A DNA stretch of 64,000 nucleotides from Micromonospora sediminicola (GCF_900089585.1 NZ_FLRH01000003.1:1039001-1103000), one strand, 5' to 3'; numbered from the stretch's first letter, positions 8,299-17,981 are shown. A program made the numbers and translations. The notes: generated by a model from the sequence alone, not told the origin.

Positions 8299-11200
8299 TC
8301 AGTCGTCGTTCAGGATCGTCCCGACGCCGGACGGGTCGGCCAGCCGGAGCCCCGGCACGCCGGCCACGTAGAGCGTGAGCCGCTCGTCCGCCTCGCGCTT
8401 GCGGTCACCGCGCACGGTGACTGGGAAGTCCAGCGACGTCCGACCCGCGGGCAGCACCCGGCAACCCACGTACGGGTCGTAGTCCGTCCCGGCCTGCGCG
8501 GTCGTGCCGTAGGTGGCGGCACAGAGCAGGGCGGGCTCGGAGAGCGGGCGGGACACGGTGACGGTGAACGTCATCGTGCGGGTGCCCTTGTCGCCCTCGG
8601 TGACGGAGGCGTCGGCCACCCGCAGCGCGGCGCGGGAGCGGAACCGGGCCACCGTCGGGTCGTGGTCGCTGGCACCCCGGTCACCCAGCTGCCCGGCGTC
8701 GGTGGGGTAGTCGGCGTTGATGTGCGCCGTCCGCACCTGCACCAGGTCGTCGTGCATCGGGTCGTTGACGAACATGTTGTCCAGCGTCTGGGCCTGCCCG
8801 CTGAAGGTGTACGAGTAGGCCGCCGCCGGCGCGTCCGCCACCAGATCGTCCCAAAGGTTGTGCAGGCCGGCCTGGTAGAGCGGGGCGAGCTGGTCCGACG
8901 GGGTGGGGTTCTGCCCGGTCGCGATCGGGTCGTCGGGGCGGGGGAAGACGTTCAGGTCGCCGCCGTAGACCACCCGGGCGGACGGGTCGGACGCCTCGAC
9001 CGCCCGCACCATCGCCGCGCCGTACGCGGCCTGCTCCCGGCGCTGCCCGACCCGGCTGTCCGGGCCGGACGAGAAGTGGTTGGCCACCGCCCAGAGCGTG
9101 AAGTTCTCGGTCGAGCCGGGCGCCGCCCGGACGGTGAAGCGGGCCAGCTGCGCCGCGCGGGTGTAGACGTTGCTGCCGTCCACCCCGGTGGACCGGTCCA
9201 CATCCTCGGGGAGCACCGCGTTGAACGCCTTCGGGTTCTGCACGTCCGCGTTCGACGGCAGCGCGGCCGAGCGGTACGTGACCGTCGGGGCGGAGCCCAG
9301 CAGCGGGTCGGCGGCGGTGGCCTGGGCCAACGTCAGCCGGTCGGTGCGGTAGAGGAACGCCGAGGCGATGCCCCGGGCGTCCGCGCCGGTGCGGTCGTAC
9401 GCGGCGGCGTAGGCGGGACCGCCGTTCGCCGCCACGGCCAACGCCAACTCCTGCACCGTGTCCGGCGCGCCGTCGGCGTTGTTGGTGTCCCCGCAGGTGA
9501 GGTTGCCGTCGACCACCGAGCAGATGTCCTGGTCCTCGGCCTCCTGCACGAGGATCAGGTCCGGGCTGTGCAGCGAGTTGACGATCTGCCGCGCCTGCAC
9601 GCCCAGCTTGGCGGTGTAGGCCTCCGGGCTGGCCGGCACGTAGTCGAACGGCGGGCTGACGCCGGGGCAGCCGCTGTTGCCGGCGAAGTCGCAGCCGTCG
9701 AACGGGTCGTCCCGGTAGTCGTACAGGTTCTCCACGTTGTAGGTGGCGACCGCGACCTCGCTGGTCCGGTCCGCCGGGCGTGGCGGGTTGTTCTCCGCCG
9801 GGTCCGCGCCGCCGGTCAGGGTGAGCTGCTCGGGCTGCACGCTGTACTTGCTGAACGCGTACGAGACGGAGCCGTAGGCGTCCTCGGTGAGCGTGTCGAA
9901 CGTGCGCGCCTCGGGCAGCAGCGCCCGGGAGTCACCGGCGGTCGCCTTCACGCCACCGGCCCCCAGCAGGATCCGCTGGTTGTTGCCGTTGTCGAAGAGC
10001 GTGCCCGGGATGTCGTCCAGCGGGTGCGCGTCCCGGAACACCCGGCGGGCGTACGGGTCGGACCGCTTCATCACCGGGTCCTCCCGGTCCAGCACGTAGA
10101 TCTCGGAGTCGGCGGTGGAGGAGTAGATGTGCCGGGGCGCGGAGACACCGCTGCCGGCCCGGACCCGCATCCGCTCGCCCTCGTGCCGCTCCCAGAACAG
10201 GTCGGCGGCGTCCGCCTCGGCCGGCGGGACCGCGTCGGCCACCCGGACCGCGGTGTCCACGTCGAGCCCGGAGTCGAGCTTGCGCACCAGCGAGGCACCG
10301 GAGAGCTGGGTCTGGTTGAAGTATTCCGAGACCCGCCCGCGCAGCACGACCTCGTCCCCGACGGTGGGGGCGTAGCCGCCGATCAGCGTGGTGAACGAGC
10401 CCATGAAGACGAACAGACCGTCCGAGGTGAGCGGGTCGCCGTCCTCGCTGCCGAGCCGGCTCTGCAGGTAGAAGCCCCACTGGTCGGCCCCGGCCGAGGT
10501 GCGGGTCAGCGACTTGCCGGTGATCACGCCCCGGACGTCGTACAGCAGGGTGCTGGTGCCGTTGCCGCTGGCCGGCGCGAGCGGCGACCGGTCGGTGCGG
10601 CCGCTCTCGTCGTCGGCGGTGCGGCCCTGCACCTCGCCCACCGACAGCACGCTGGTGGCCTGCACGGTGAGCGTGCAGGTGGCGGTGCCGCCCTCGGCGT
10701 CCGTCGAGGTCACGGTGACCGCGTAGCTGCCGGCCGGCAGGCCCGTCGCGGTCAGCGTCGCGGTGGCGGTGCCGCCGGCCGCCGTCGCCGGGGTGAACGC
10801 GGTACGGCTGATCGAGCCGCTCGCGGGCGCCGGCGCGACCGAGGTGACCGCGAGGTCGGTGACCGTGTCGTCGGCGTCGGTCGCGGTCACCGCCCGGGTG
10901 GCCGTGGCGCCCGCCTCCAGCGTCAGCGCGCCGCCACAGGTCAGCGTCGGCGGCTGGTCGACCGGGCCGCCGCCGTCGACGCTGTGGCTGCCCAGCCCGT
11001 CGAACGTGTCGGTGGCGAACCCGGCCCACTGGGCGGCCGGGTCGAACGGGTCCGACGGGTCTGTGTCGCCGGCGGTCACCGAGGGCAGCCGGCGCAGCGT
11101 GTTGTCGGCCGTGCTGGTGAGCCCGCCGCCCCACTCGGTGCCCGGGTCGACGCCGACCTGGCCGAGGGAGTCGACGACGGTCTCGCCCCGGCGCAGCACG

Positions 11201-11571
11201 ATCGCGTCGTCGCCGTTGAACAGCGAGCCGGCGTACGTCTGGTCGGCCTGGGCGAGGATCGCCGGCCCGGCCGACGCGGCGGCGAAGACGAACACGTCCC
11301 CGGCGGCGACGGTGCCGGTCAGCGCCACGTTGGTGGAGGTGGTCGCGCCGTTGAAGTGGAACTGGAGCTGGTAGCCGGCGGCGGCCAGGTCGACCGGGGC
11401 GCCGGTGCCGTTGTACAGCTCGACGGCCTTGTTGTTGGACGACCCCTCGACGTATTCGGAGATGAACAGGTCGGTGGGCGCGGCGCTGGCCGCGGGGGGC
11501 GCGACACCGATGGCCGTGACGGTGACGGCGGCGGTGGTCGCGAGCGCGGCGATTGTGCGGCGCGGGCGCAT
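8299..11571 (-). CDS. Secreted ExeM/NucH-family endonuclease
   Basis: 1090-aa exported nuclease. A Sec signal (MRPRRTIAALATTAAVTVTA... AASA) is followed by a lamin-tail-like domain (DLFISEYVEGSSNNKAVELYN, residues about 35-175), an Ig-like/cadherin-like segment with a Cys pair, an OB-fold-like part (VRGVITGKSLT, VGDEVVLRGRVSEYF), and the endonuclease/exonuclease/phosphatase domain (VATYNVENLYDYRDDPFDGCD, LILVQEAEDQ, RVVYGGDLNVFP, DNMFVNDP, GASDHDPTVA). A C-terminal Calx-beta-like segment closes the protein. ATG 11571 (GGAGG six bases upstream, signal peptide at once) is preferred to a start 22 codons further upstream. Likely role: breakdown of extracellular DNA. Confidence 0.92.
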   Translation of the reverse strand: MRPRRTIAALATTAAVTVTAIGVAPPAASAAPTDLFISEYVEGSSNNKAVELYNGTGAPVDLAAAGYQLQFHFNGATTSTNVALTGTVAAGDVFVFAAASAGPAILAQADQTYAGSLFNGDDAIVLRRGETVVDSLGQVGVDPGTEWGGGLTSTADNTLRRLPSVTAGDTDPSDPFDPAAQWAGFATDTFDGLGSHSVDGGGPVDQPPTLTCGGALTLEAGATATRAVTATDADDTVTDLAVTSVAPAPASGSISRTAFTPATAAGGTATATLTATGLPAGSYAVTVTSTDAEGGTATCTLTVQATSVLSVGEVQGRTADDESGRTDRSPLAPASGNGTSTLLYDVRGVITGKSLTRTSAGADQWGFYLQSRLGSEDGDPLTSDGLFVFMGSFTTLIGGYAPTVGDEVVLRGRVSEYFNQTQLSGASLVRKLDSGLDVDTAVRVADAVPPAEADAADLFWERHEGERMRVRAGSGVSAPRHIYSSTADSEIYVLDREDPVMKRSDPYARRVFRDAHPLDDIPGTLFDNGNNQRILLGAGGVKATAGDSRALLPEARTFDTLTEDAYGSVSYAFSKYSVQPEQLTLTGGADPAENNPPRPADRTSEVAVATYNVENLYDYRDDPFDGCDFAGNSGCPGVSPPFDYVPASPEAYTAKLGVQARQIVNSLHSPDLILVQEAEDQDICSVVDGNLTCGDTNNADGAPDTVQELALAVAANGGPAYAAAYDRTGADARGIASAFLYRTDRLTLAQATAADPLLGSAPTVTYRSAALPSNADVQNPKAFNAVLPEDVDRSTGVDGSNVYTRAAQLARFTVRAAPGSTENFTLWAVANHFSSGPDSRVGQRREQAAYGAAMVRAVEASDPSARVVYGGDLNVFPRPDDPIATGQNPTPSDQLAPLYQAGLHNLWDDLVADAPAAAYSYTFSGQAQTLDNMFVNDPMHDDLVQVRTAHINADYPTDAGQLGDRGASDHDPTVARFRSRAALRVADASVTEGDKGTRTMTFTVTVSRPLSEPALLCAATYGTTAQAGTDYDPYVGCRVLPAGRTSLDFPVTVRGDRKREADERLTLYVAGVPGLRLADPSGVGTILNDD

Positions 11572-11666
11572 GGAGCCTCCACGATGGGTGGGCGGGGAAC
11601 TAACGCACGTTAAGGGGCGTGGCCGTCCGACGTCCATCCCCCGGGCAGCCGTTTGGTGAACAGGTG

Positions 11667-12683
11667 TCAGCGGTGACTGTCCAGCCGGTGCACCAGCTCG
11701 GCGACGTCCACACCGTATTCACACCAGTCGCGGTCGGTGCGGTAGCCCAACTCGGCGTTGACCTTGAGCATCGACTCGTTGGCCTGCGCGTTCCAGGTCT
11801 GCACCTCGGCCACCTCGGGCTCGGCCGAGCGCAACTCCAGCAGCATCCGGGCCTTGATGGCCCGGTCGATGCCGTAGCCCCGGTGGTCCCGGACCACGAT
11901 GGTGTCGTACTGGTCGGCGCGGGTGGGGTGCTGTGCCGGCACCACCACCTCGGTCAGGCCGGCCACCTCGCCGGTCTGCTCGTGCAACGCCAGCACGATG
12001 TACGGCTTCATGCCCCGCCGGTGCAGCGTGTCGAGGCTGTCCCGCAGCCGCTCGGGATCGTAGGAGCTGGGCCGCAGCTCGCCGTCGTCCACGTCGCGCA
12101 CCTCGGCCTTCGCCCGCGCGTACGCCTCGATCAGCGTGTCCGGCGGGCCGCCCGGCCAGAACTCGACGTGGTAGCCCGCGCCGACCTCGGTGGCCATCTC
12201 CGCGAGCGCCGGCCAGTCCACCGTGCTCAGGTCGAGCACGCTGCGGGTCTCCACGTATTCCCGGGTGAAGCCCAGCGCCTCGTAGAACGCGACGGCCGGG
12301 GTGTCGCCCACCACCTCGACGCCGATCGACTGGAAGCCCTCGTCCCAGACCCGGCGGGCGGCCACCCGCACCAGCTCGCGGCCGAGCCCGGTGCGCCGGA
12401 CCGCCGGGTGCACCAGCACCTCCAGCACACCGATCCCGCCGAGCAGGAGCACGTGGACGTGCCCGACGATGTCACCGGGGGTGCCGTCCGGGGCCGGGTC
12501 GTCCTGGGCGATCCAGGAGATCCGTCGTTCGCCGGGCATCACCTCGGACAGGTATTCCCGCATGGAGCTCTCCCGCCAGGGCGGATCCTGCGGCAGATCA
12601 GCCGCCAGGACCGCGTTCAGCGTGTCCAGCAGCGACGCGATCTCGGCGGACGACGCGGTCCGAGGGTCCCACTCGCGCACCAT
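11667..12683 (-). CDS. Tandem GNAT N-acetyltransferase
   Basis: 338-aa protein with two GNAT folds. The first (residues about 40-160) contains VLVHPAVRRTGLGRELVRVA, the acetyl-CoA loop, and YEALGFTREY. The second (about 190-335) has IVVRDHRGYGIDRAIKARML and NAELGYRTDRDWCEY. The two-domain layout resembles mycothiol synthase MshD, but typical MshD signatures are not recognisable, so the substrate is left open. GTG 12686 and ATG 12683 are adjacent start candidates; neither has a strong Shine-Dalgarno. Confidence 0.85.
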   Translation of the reverse strand: MVREWDPRTASSAEIASLLDTLNAVLAADLPQDPPWRESSMREYLSEVMPGERRISWIAQDDPAPDGTPGDIVGHVHVLLLGGIGVLEVLVHPAVRRTGLGRELVRVAARRVWDEGFQSIGVEVVGDTPAVAFYEALGFTREYVETRSVLDLSTVDWPALAEMATEVGAGYHVEFWPGGPPDTLIEAYARAKAEVRDVDDGELRPSSYDPERLRDSLDTLHRRGMKPYIVLALHEQTGEVAGLTEVVVPAQHPTRADQYDTIVVRDHRGYGIDRAIKARMLLELRSAEPEVAEVQTWNAQANESMLKVNAELGYRTDRDWCEYGVDVAELVHRLDSHR

Positions 12684-12755
12684 CACCCGTCTAGCTTGCC
12701 GTCAACCGCTGCCCGGGGGAAGGGTTGAGTCCGCGAATGTACGCGAGCCGTCACG

Positions 12756-14087
12756 TCACGTGCCGCTGCGCCGCCCGTACTCGTCGGCCTTGGTGAAGAC
12801 GTCCTGGGCGTAGCGCCGCACATCGTTGTAGGACAGGATCGCGCCCCACCAGTCACCCGGGATGGTCATGTTCCGGCCGCCCTTGCACAGGTATTCGCCG
12901 GCGGCCAGCGCGGCATCGTCGATGTCGTGCGGGTTCTTCACGCCGTCGTTGTCGGCGTCCGCGCCGATCTCCTGCCAGGTGCCCGGGATGAACTGCATCG
13001 GGCCGATCGCCCGGTCGTAGACCCGGTCGCCGTCGAGCTGCCCCTGGTCGGTGTCGAGGATCCGGGACCGGCCGCCCTGCCCGTCGAGCGCGTCGCCCCG
13101 GATCTCCTTGGAGGTCAGGCCGCTGGGCAGCAGCGTGACCCCGCCGGTGGTGCCGTGCCGGGACTCCACATAGCCGATCGCGGCGAGCGTGGTCCAGCTC
13201 AACTGGCAGCTGCGGTGGGTCTGGGCGAGCACCAGCTCGGCGTAGCCGTAGGCCTGCAACGCCACCGCCGGGACGTCGGTGGTGCCGCTGACCCGCTGGG
13301 CCCAACCCGCCAGCGCGTCGGCCGGGCGGCCGGTCGGCAGCGCCGGGGCGGTGGTCACGCCACCGGGCAGCGGTGTGCCGGACGGCCCGAGGCCGCCCGG
13401 CGGGCCGGTCGGCCCGGGGAGCACGGGCGCGCCGGTCAGCCCCGGCGCCGGGGCGGTCTGCGGCACGCCGAAGACCGGTGCGGCCGAGGTGGCCTCCACG
13501 GCGACCGGCTCCGGCTTGCGGACGGCGGCCGGCACCAGCACCGCGCCGGCCGCGGTGGCGGCCCCGACCAGGGCGAGCAGGAACATGGCCGGCAGGGTGG
13601 TGCGCCCGCTCGGCCGGCGGGACCAGTCCCGGGTGGCCCGGGCGGCGCCCACGGCGAGCTGCCGGGGTCGCACCGGGCCCGCGTGGGCGAAGGGCATCCG
13701 CCGCCGCCGGCCACCGACGCCGGGCTGCCCGGCACCGGCCGACTCGCCCGCCGATGCCGGCTCGGCCGTGGACGACGCCGGCTCGCTCGTGGATGCCGGC
13801 TCGGCCGTGGACGACGCCGGCTCGGTCGTGGACGCCTGCTCCGTCGCGGATGTCGACGTGGTCGTGGACGCCGACTTTTCGCTGGACGCCGGCCTGGAAG
13901 CGGACATCGACTTGCCCGCGGGAGTGGACTCCGCTGTGGAGGGAGTCTTCTCGGGAACGGAGGAGCCGGACGAGGCACGGCGGGGGCGAGGGACCGGCCC
14001 GGCGCCGCCGTCTGGCGGCGCGGCGGGTCGCAGGGGCCGGGCCGTGTTCCGCCGTTCGCCGTCCACCACCCGTCGAGTATCACCCAT
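12756..14087 (-). CDS. Membrane-anchored lytic transglycosylase (MltB/SLT_2-like)
   Basis: 443-aa peptidoglycan hydrolase. The C-terminal domain (about 255-440) shows AIGYVESRHGTTGG with the catalytic Glu, RAIGPMQFIPGTWQ and DNDGVKNPHDIDDAALAAGEYL, as in MltB-like murein transglycosylases. A membrane segment (MFLLALVGAATAAGAVLVP, about 165-185) separates it from an unusual N-terminal 160 residues rich in Ser, Thr, Glu, Pro and Ala. These include repeats of the type SSTAEPASTSEPA, encoded by a near-perfect 48-base DNA repeat around 13753-13840. A Pro/Gly-rich linker joins the membrane segment to the enzyme. With the enzyme outside, the repeat region would be cytoplasmic. Confidence 0.88.
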   Translation of the reverse strand: MGDTRRVVDGERRNTARPLRPAAPPDGGAGPVPRPRRASSGSSVPEKTPSTAESTPAGKSMSASRPASSEKSASTTTSTSATEQASTTEPASSTAEPASTSEPASSTAEPASAGESAGAGQPGVGGRRRRMPFAHAGPVRPRQLAVGAARATRDWSRRPSGRTTLPAMFLLALVGAATAAGAVLVPAAVRKPEPVAVEATSAAPVFGVPQTAPAPGLTGAPVLPGPTGPPGGLGPSGTPLPGGVTTAPALPTGRPADALAGWAQRVSGTTDVPAVALQAYGYAELVLAQTHRSCQLSWTTLAAIGYVESRHGTTGGVTLLPSGLTSKEIRGDALDGQGGRSRILDTDQGQLDGDRVYDRAIGPMQFIPGTWQEIGADADNDGVKNPHDIDDAALAAGEYLCKGGRNMTIPGDWWGAILSYNDVRRYAQDVFTKADEYGRRSGT

Positions 14088-14125
14088 CGGTGCGACGACG
14101 TCAGGCCCGGCCGTACGCTGGCCGC

Positions 14126-14350
14126 ATGCCCCGGTACGAGTTCCGCTGCCGCGCCTGCGGCGACACCTTCGAGGTCAACCGTCCGATGGCCGAGGCCGGC
14201 CGGCCCGCCACCTGCCCCCAGGGCCACGCGGACACCGTGAAGCTGCTGTCCACCGTCGCCTTCACCGGTCGCGGCGGGTCGGGCCCGGTGGGCGGGGCCC
14301 CCGCGCCCGGCGGCGGTGGCGGCTGCTGCGGCGGCGCCTGCGGTTGCTGA
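14126..14350 (+). CDS. FmdB-family small zinc-ribbon protein
   Basis: 74-aa protein. It starts MPRYEFRCRACGDTFEV and has the paired CxxC-type ligands CRAC and CPQGH, the FmdB regulatory-protein zinc ribbon. A Gly-rich tail ends in GGCCGGACGC, four further Cys that could bind metal. It starts 38 bases from the divergent transglycosylase gene. No function has been firmly assigned to this family; a role in regulation is only suggested. Confidence 0.85.
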   Translation: MPRYEFRCRACGDTFEVNRPMAEAGRPATCPQGHADTVKLLSTVAFTGRGGSGPVGGAPAPGGGGGCCGGACGC

Positions 14351-14508
14351 CGCGACCCCCTCAGCCGGCCCGCCGGTCGATCCGGGGCTTGCCGCCCGTG
14401 TGATCCTTTGGCACCTTGAGTCGGAATCGGCCCGACCGTTCTCACGATGCGTGACGACGCGATCATAGGGCAGCATGAACCCGACGTCAGCGGGCGGAGG
14501 TTCGACGT

Positions 14509-17325
14509 ATGTCGCCACGGATCCACCTCCCCAGCGGGTGGGTGACCTTCGTGTTCACCGACATCGAGGGCTCGACCCGGATGGCCCGGATGCTCGGGCC
14601 GGTCTACCGCCCCGTGCTGCGTGAGCACCGCCGGTTGTTGCGGGACACGCTGGCCGGCACCGACGGGGCGGAGCTGCTGACCGAGGGCGACTCGTTCTTC
14701 CTCGCCTTCCCGGACGCGGCCGCCGCGGTGCACGCCTGCATGACCGCGCAGCGCGCGCTCGTCGGGCACAACTGGCCCAACCCCGACGCCACGCCCCGGG
14801 TGCGGATGGGCCTGCACACCGGCTACGCCGAGCCGCGCGACGGCGAGTACGCCAGCCCCGAGGTGCACCGGGCGGCGCGGGTGGCCGCCGCGGCGCACGG
14901 CGGGCAGGTGCTCTGCTCGGCGGCCACCGCCCGGCTCGCCGACCCGCTGCCGGACGGCGCGTCCCTGCTCGACCTCGGTCTGCACCGGCTGCGCGGCTTC
15001 GACGACCGGGAGCGGCTGTTCCAGCTCGTCGCGCCCGGTCTGGAACGGCGGTTCCCGCGACCGCGTACGGCCGACGCGGCGGCGCACAACCTGCCCACCC
15101 CGGCCACCTCGTTCGTCGGCCGGCACTTCGAGCGCGCCGAGCTGGGTCGGCTGGTCGAGGCGTACCGGCTGGTGACCGTGCTCGGCGCGGGCGGCGCCGG
15201 CAAGACGCGGCTGGCGGTGGAGCTGGCCTCCGGGATCGTCGAGGACTATCCGGACGGCGTGTGGTTCGTCGACATCGCCGCGGTGACCGATCCCGGGCTG
15301 GTGGCGTTCGAGATCGCCGCCGTGCTCGGCCTGCGCCCGGAGCCGGGCCGGCCGATGGTCGACACCCTGGTCGAGTACGCGGCGCCGCGCCGGATGCTGG
15401 TGGTGCTGGACACGTGCGACGCCCAGCCGGGCGCGTCCGCCGAGGTGATCTCCCGGCTGCTGGCCGGCGGCCGGGGCGTGCGGGTGCTGGCGACCAGCCG
15501 GGAGTCGTTCGGCGTACCCGGTGAGGTGGTGTGGCGGATCCCGCCGCTGTCGGTGGACGAGGAGCCGGGCGGGGGCGCCAGCGACGCGGTGGCCCTGCTG
15601 CTGGACCGGACGGCGGCGGCCCGGGGTGGCCGGGCGCCGGATCCGGCGGAGCAGGCCGACCTGCGCCGGGTGGTCCGGCGGCTGGACGGGTTGCCGCTCG
15701 CCATCGAGCTGGCCGCGGCGCGGCTGCGGGTGCTGTCGGCGGGTCAGCTGGCCGAGCGGCTCGACGACATGCTGGGCACGCTGGACGCCGGCCGGGAGGC
15801 GGCGGAGCCGCCGCCGGTGGAGGCCGGCTGGAGCGGCAACCAGCAGGACACCGTCGACCTGGTGGCCGCCGCGACCGGCGCCGCCCCGCCGAGCCCGGCG
15901 AGCCGGGCGGTGCAGCGCTCCGCCAGCGAACGACACCTGACCATCCAGGCCACGGTGACGTGGTCCTACCGCACGCTGGGGGCGCGCTCGGCGCGGCTGC
16001 TGCGCTGGCTGGCGGTCTTCGCCGGCCCGGTGGACCTGCCGACCGTGCAGTGGCTGCTGGACGAGGATCCGCTGGACCCGCTGTCGGTGCTGGTGGACAA
16101 GTCGATGGTGCTGGCCGAGCCGCACGCGTCGGGCAGCACCTACCGGATGTTGGACCCGATCCGGGCGTACGCGGCGCGTCGCCTGATCGAGACGGGTGAG
16201 GAGCAGAGCGCCCGGGACCGGCACGTCGCCTGGTCCCGGCACGCGTTGGACCGGGCGCACCTGGGCCCGGACGGTCGCCCGGTGACGCTCTCCCTCTACG
16301 CGCTCGACCCGCTGGCCGGGGAGTTGCGGGCCGCGCTGCGCTGGTGCGCCACCGGCGGCAGCGCCCGGTCGGGCCTGCACCTGGCCGGTGGTCTGGACCA
16401 GTGGTGGCGGGAGCGCGGGCTGGCCCGCGAGGGGCGGCTCTGGCTGTTCCGGCTCTACGGGCGGATCGCCGAGACCGGGGAGGCGATCCCGGAGGCGGAG
16501 CTGGCCGCGGCCTACCACATGCACTCGCTGCACGCCGGGGCGGACGGGGAGTTCGCCGAGGAGCTGCGCTACTCGCAGCGGGCCGAGGCGGCCGCCCGGC
16601 AGGCCGGCGACCGGGGGCTGCTGGCCCGGGTGCTGGCCGGTCGCGCCGCGCCGCTGGTCGACATGGGACAGTTCGCCGAGGCGGAGCGGGTCTGCCGCGA
16701 GGTGATCGACTGGGCGTACGCGCAGGACGTGGTCGGGGACGCGCTGCTCGCCGTCTACAACCTGGCCGAGCTGCTCTGGCGCCGGGGCGCGTTGGACGAG
16801 GCGGCCGAGCTGCTCGGCGCGGCCCGCCCGGTGGAGGCGGCCCGGCCGGTCGAGCGGGGCCGCCGCTCGGTGGACATGCTGCTCGGCATGGTGGCGCTGT
16901 CCCGGGGTGACCTGGTGGCCGCGCACGAGCACCTGTTGGTGGCGTTGCGGTCCCGGATGAGCCACGGCTACCTGGGCCGGGCCTGCGACACGATCAACGC
17001 GATCGCGGTGCGCTGCGCGCTGGCCGGGGACGCGGTGTCCGCCGCCCGGCTCTTCGGCGCGGCCCAGGCCACCCGGGCCAACCTGCGGGCCACCCCGGGC
17101 ATCCACGGGCCGTACTGGCTGGGCCGGCAGGCGGAGCTGCGCCGGGCGCTGGGCGACGAGGCGTTCGACGCGGCCTACGCCGCCGGGGCCGGCCTGCGGT
17201 TGGACGAGGCGGCGGCGTTGGCCCTGCACGTCGAGCACCCCGACCTGGCGGCGGACTCGCCCCGGTTCGGGACGCCCACCGCCGGCCCCCGGCCGGCCGC
17301 CGAGCCGCGCAGCACGACGGGCTGA
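14509..17325 (+). CDS. Class III cyclase-domain / AfsR-like ATPase regulator
   Basis: 938-aa multidomain protein. The N-terminal class III nucleotide cyclase domain (residues 8-170) has VTFVFTDIEGSTRMARML and GDSFFLAFPDAAAAVHA with metal Asp residues, and VRMGLHTGYAEPRDGEY. The usual VNRAARL motif reads VHRAARV, replacing the transition-state Asn with His. A STAND/NB-ARC ATPase follows (Walker A LGAGGAGKTRLAVELA near 225; LVVLDTCD; GLPLAIELAAARL), then a winged-helix-like segment and a helical TPR-like C-terminus. No DNA-binding domain is recognisable at the N-terminus, so signalling through nucleotide or protein contacts is likely. ATG has GGAGG ten bases upstream. Confidence 0.85.
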   Translation: MSPRIHLPSGWVTFVFTDIEGSTRMARMLGPVYRPVLREHRRLLRDTLAGTDGAELLTEGDSFFLAFPDAAAAVHACMTAQRALVGHNWPNPDATPRVRMGLHTGYAEPRDGEYASPEVHRAARVAAAAHGGQVLCSAATARLADPLPDGASLLDLGLHRLRGFDDRERLFQLVAPGLERRFPRPRTADAAAHNLPTPATSFVGRHFERAELGRLVEAYRLVTVLGAGGAGKTRLAVELASGIVEDYPDGVWFVDIAAVTDPGLVAFEIAAVLGLRPEPGRPMVDTLVEYAAPRRMLVVLDTCDAQPGASAEVISRLLAGGRGVRVLATSRESFGVPGEVVWRIPPLSVDEEPGGGASDAVALLLDRTAAARGGRAPDPAEQADLRRVVRRLDGLPLAIELAAARLRVLSAGQLAERLDDMLGTLDAGREAAEPPPVEAGWSGNQQDTVDLVAAATGAAPPSPASRAVQRSASERHLTIQATVTWSYRTLGARSARLLRWLAVFAGPVDLPTVQWLLDEDPLDPLSVLVDKSMVLAEPHASGSTYRMLDPIRAYAARRLIETGEEQSARDRHVAWSRHALDRAHLGPDGRPVTLSLYALDPLAGELRAALRWCATGGSARSGLHLAGGLDQWWRERGLAREGRLWLFRLYGRIAETGEAIPEAELAAAYHMHSLHAGADGEFAEELRYSQRAEAAARQAGDRGLLARVLAGRAAPLVDMGQFAEAERVCREVIDWAYAQDVVGDALLAVYNLAELLWRRGALDEAAELLGAARPVEAARPVERGRRSVDMLLGMVALSRGDLVAAHEHLLVALRSRMSHGYLGRACDTINAIAVRCALAGDAVSAARLFGAAQATRANLRATPGIHGPYWLGRQAELRRALGDEAFDAAYAAGAGLRLDEAAALALHVEHPDLAADSPRFGTPTAGPRPAAEPRSTTG

Positions 17326-17403
17326 CCGGCCCGACCACGGCGGCACGACAGGTTAACCGGCGGGCCGGCGACGCCGGGTCGGGCCCGGGCCACGGGCACG
17401 CCG

Positions 17404-17432
17404 GCCGGGCGGCCCGGCGAGGGCCGCCCGGC
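17404..17432. terminator. Bidirectional hairpin terminator
   Basis: Perfect 12-base arms GCCGGGCGGCCC and GGGCCGCCCGGC around a five-base loop, lying between the convergent regulator gene (ends 17325) and phospholipase gene (ends 17439). There is no T-run, as is common in actinomycetes. Confidence 0.7.
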
Positions 17433-17438
17433 GGCGGG

Positions 17439-17981
17439 TCAGCCGCGGACGGCGGCGCGGCGCTCGGCGTCGGCCTTCATCCGGGCGGCGCGGTCGAGGT
17501 CGGCCTGCTGCACCGCGGCGACCGAGCCGAAGATGCTGACCGCCTGGTAGTAGGTCCAGGCCAGGCTGTAGCAGGCCGGTCGGACCACCGAGTTGTAGGT
17601 GGCGCAGACCCGCTTCAGGTCCGCGTAGAAGGCGCTGTCGAGGCGGGACTTGTTGGCCGGGAAGATGCCCATGGCCTTGTGGTTGCGGTAGCCGAAGTCG
17701 TGCCGGTAGCAGGACAGGTTGAAGGTGAAGCCGAGCGGGTTGTCCGGGCTGGACGAGCAGTAGTCGGTGGACCAGTCGAAGCCGTACTCGGCCCAGGGGG
17801 TCTTGTTCAGCCGGGCGCTGTTCCAGGCGTTGTAGCTGGAGGCGCTGGTCTGGGTCCAGGACGACAGCACCGAGAGTTTCTGCTGGGTGCTCACCGCGGC
17901 GGCGGCCGGTGTGGCCAGGCCGAGCAGGGTGAGCAGGGCGAGCGTTCCGGCGGCGAGGGCGGTGGCGAGGCGACGGGACAC
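17439..17981 (-). CDS. Secreted prokaryotic phospholipase A2
   Basis: 180-aa exported lipase. A signal peptide (MSRRLATALAAGTLALLTLL... PAAAA, cut near residue 29) is followed by a prokaryotic PLA2 fold with the catalytic His-Asp pair in CYRHDFGYRNHKAMG. It also has Cys residues that can pair (CSSS, CYRH, CATY, CYSL), and DLKRVCATY. Length is typical for the Streptomyces violaceoruber type. It would release fatty acids from phospholipids outside the cell. It stands alone, with hairpin terminators on both sides. Confidence 0.92.
   Translation of the reverse strand: MSRRLATALAAGTLALLTLLGLATPAAAAVSTQQKLSVLSSWTQTSASSYNAWNSARLNKTPWAEYGFDWSTDYCSSSPDNPLGFTFNLSCYRHDFGYRNHKAMGIFPANKSRLDSAFYADLKRVCATYNSVVRPACYSLAWTYYQAVSIFGSVAAVQQADLDRAARMKADAERRAAVRG

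Noticed and set aside
8263..11613. 1116-residue open frame on the plus strand opposite the nuclease gene
   Set aside because: Mirror of the real gene on the other strand; Arg/Gly/Val-rich with no domain, caused by GC-rich codon bias.
14101..17346. 1081-residue open frame on the minus strand opposite the cyclase-AfsR gene
   Set aside because: No domains or ribosome-binding site; shadow of the true coding strand.
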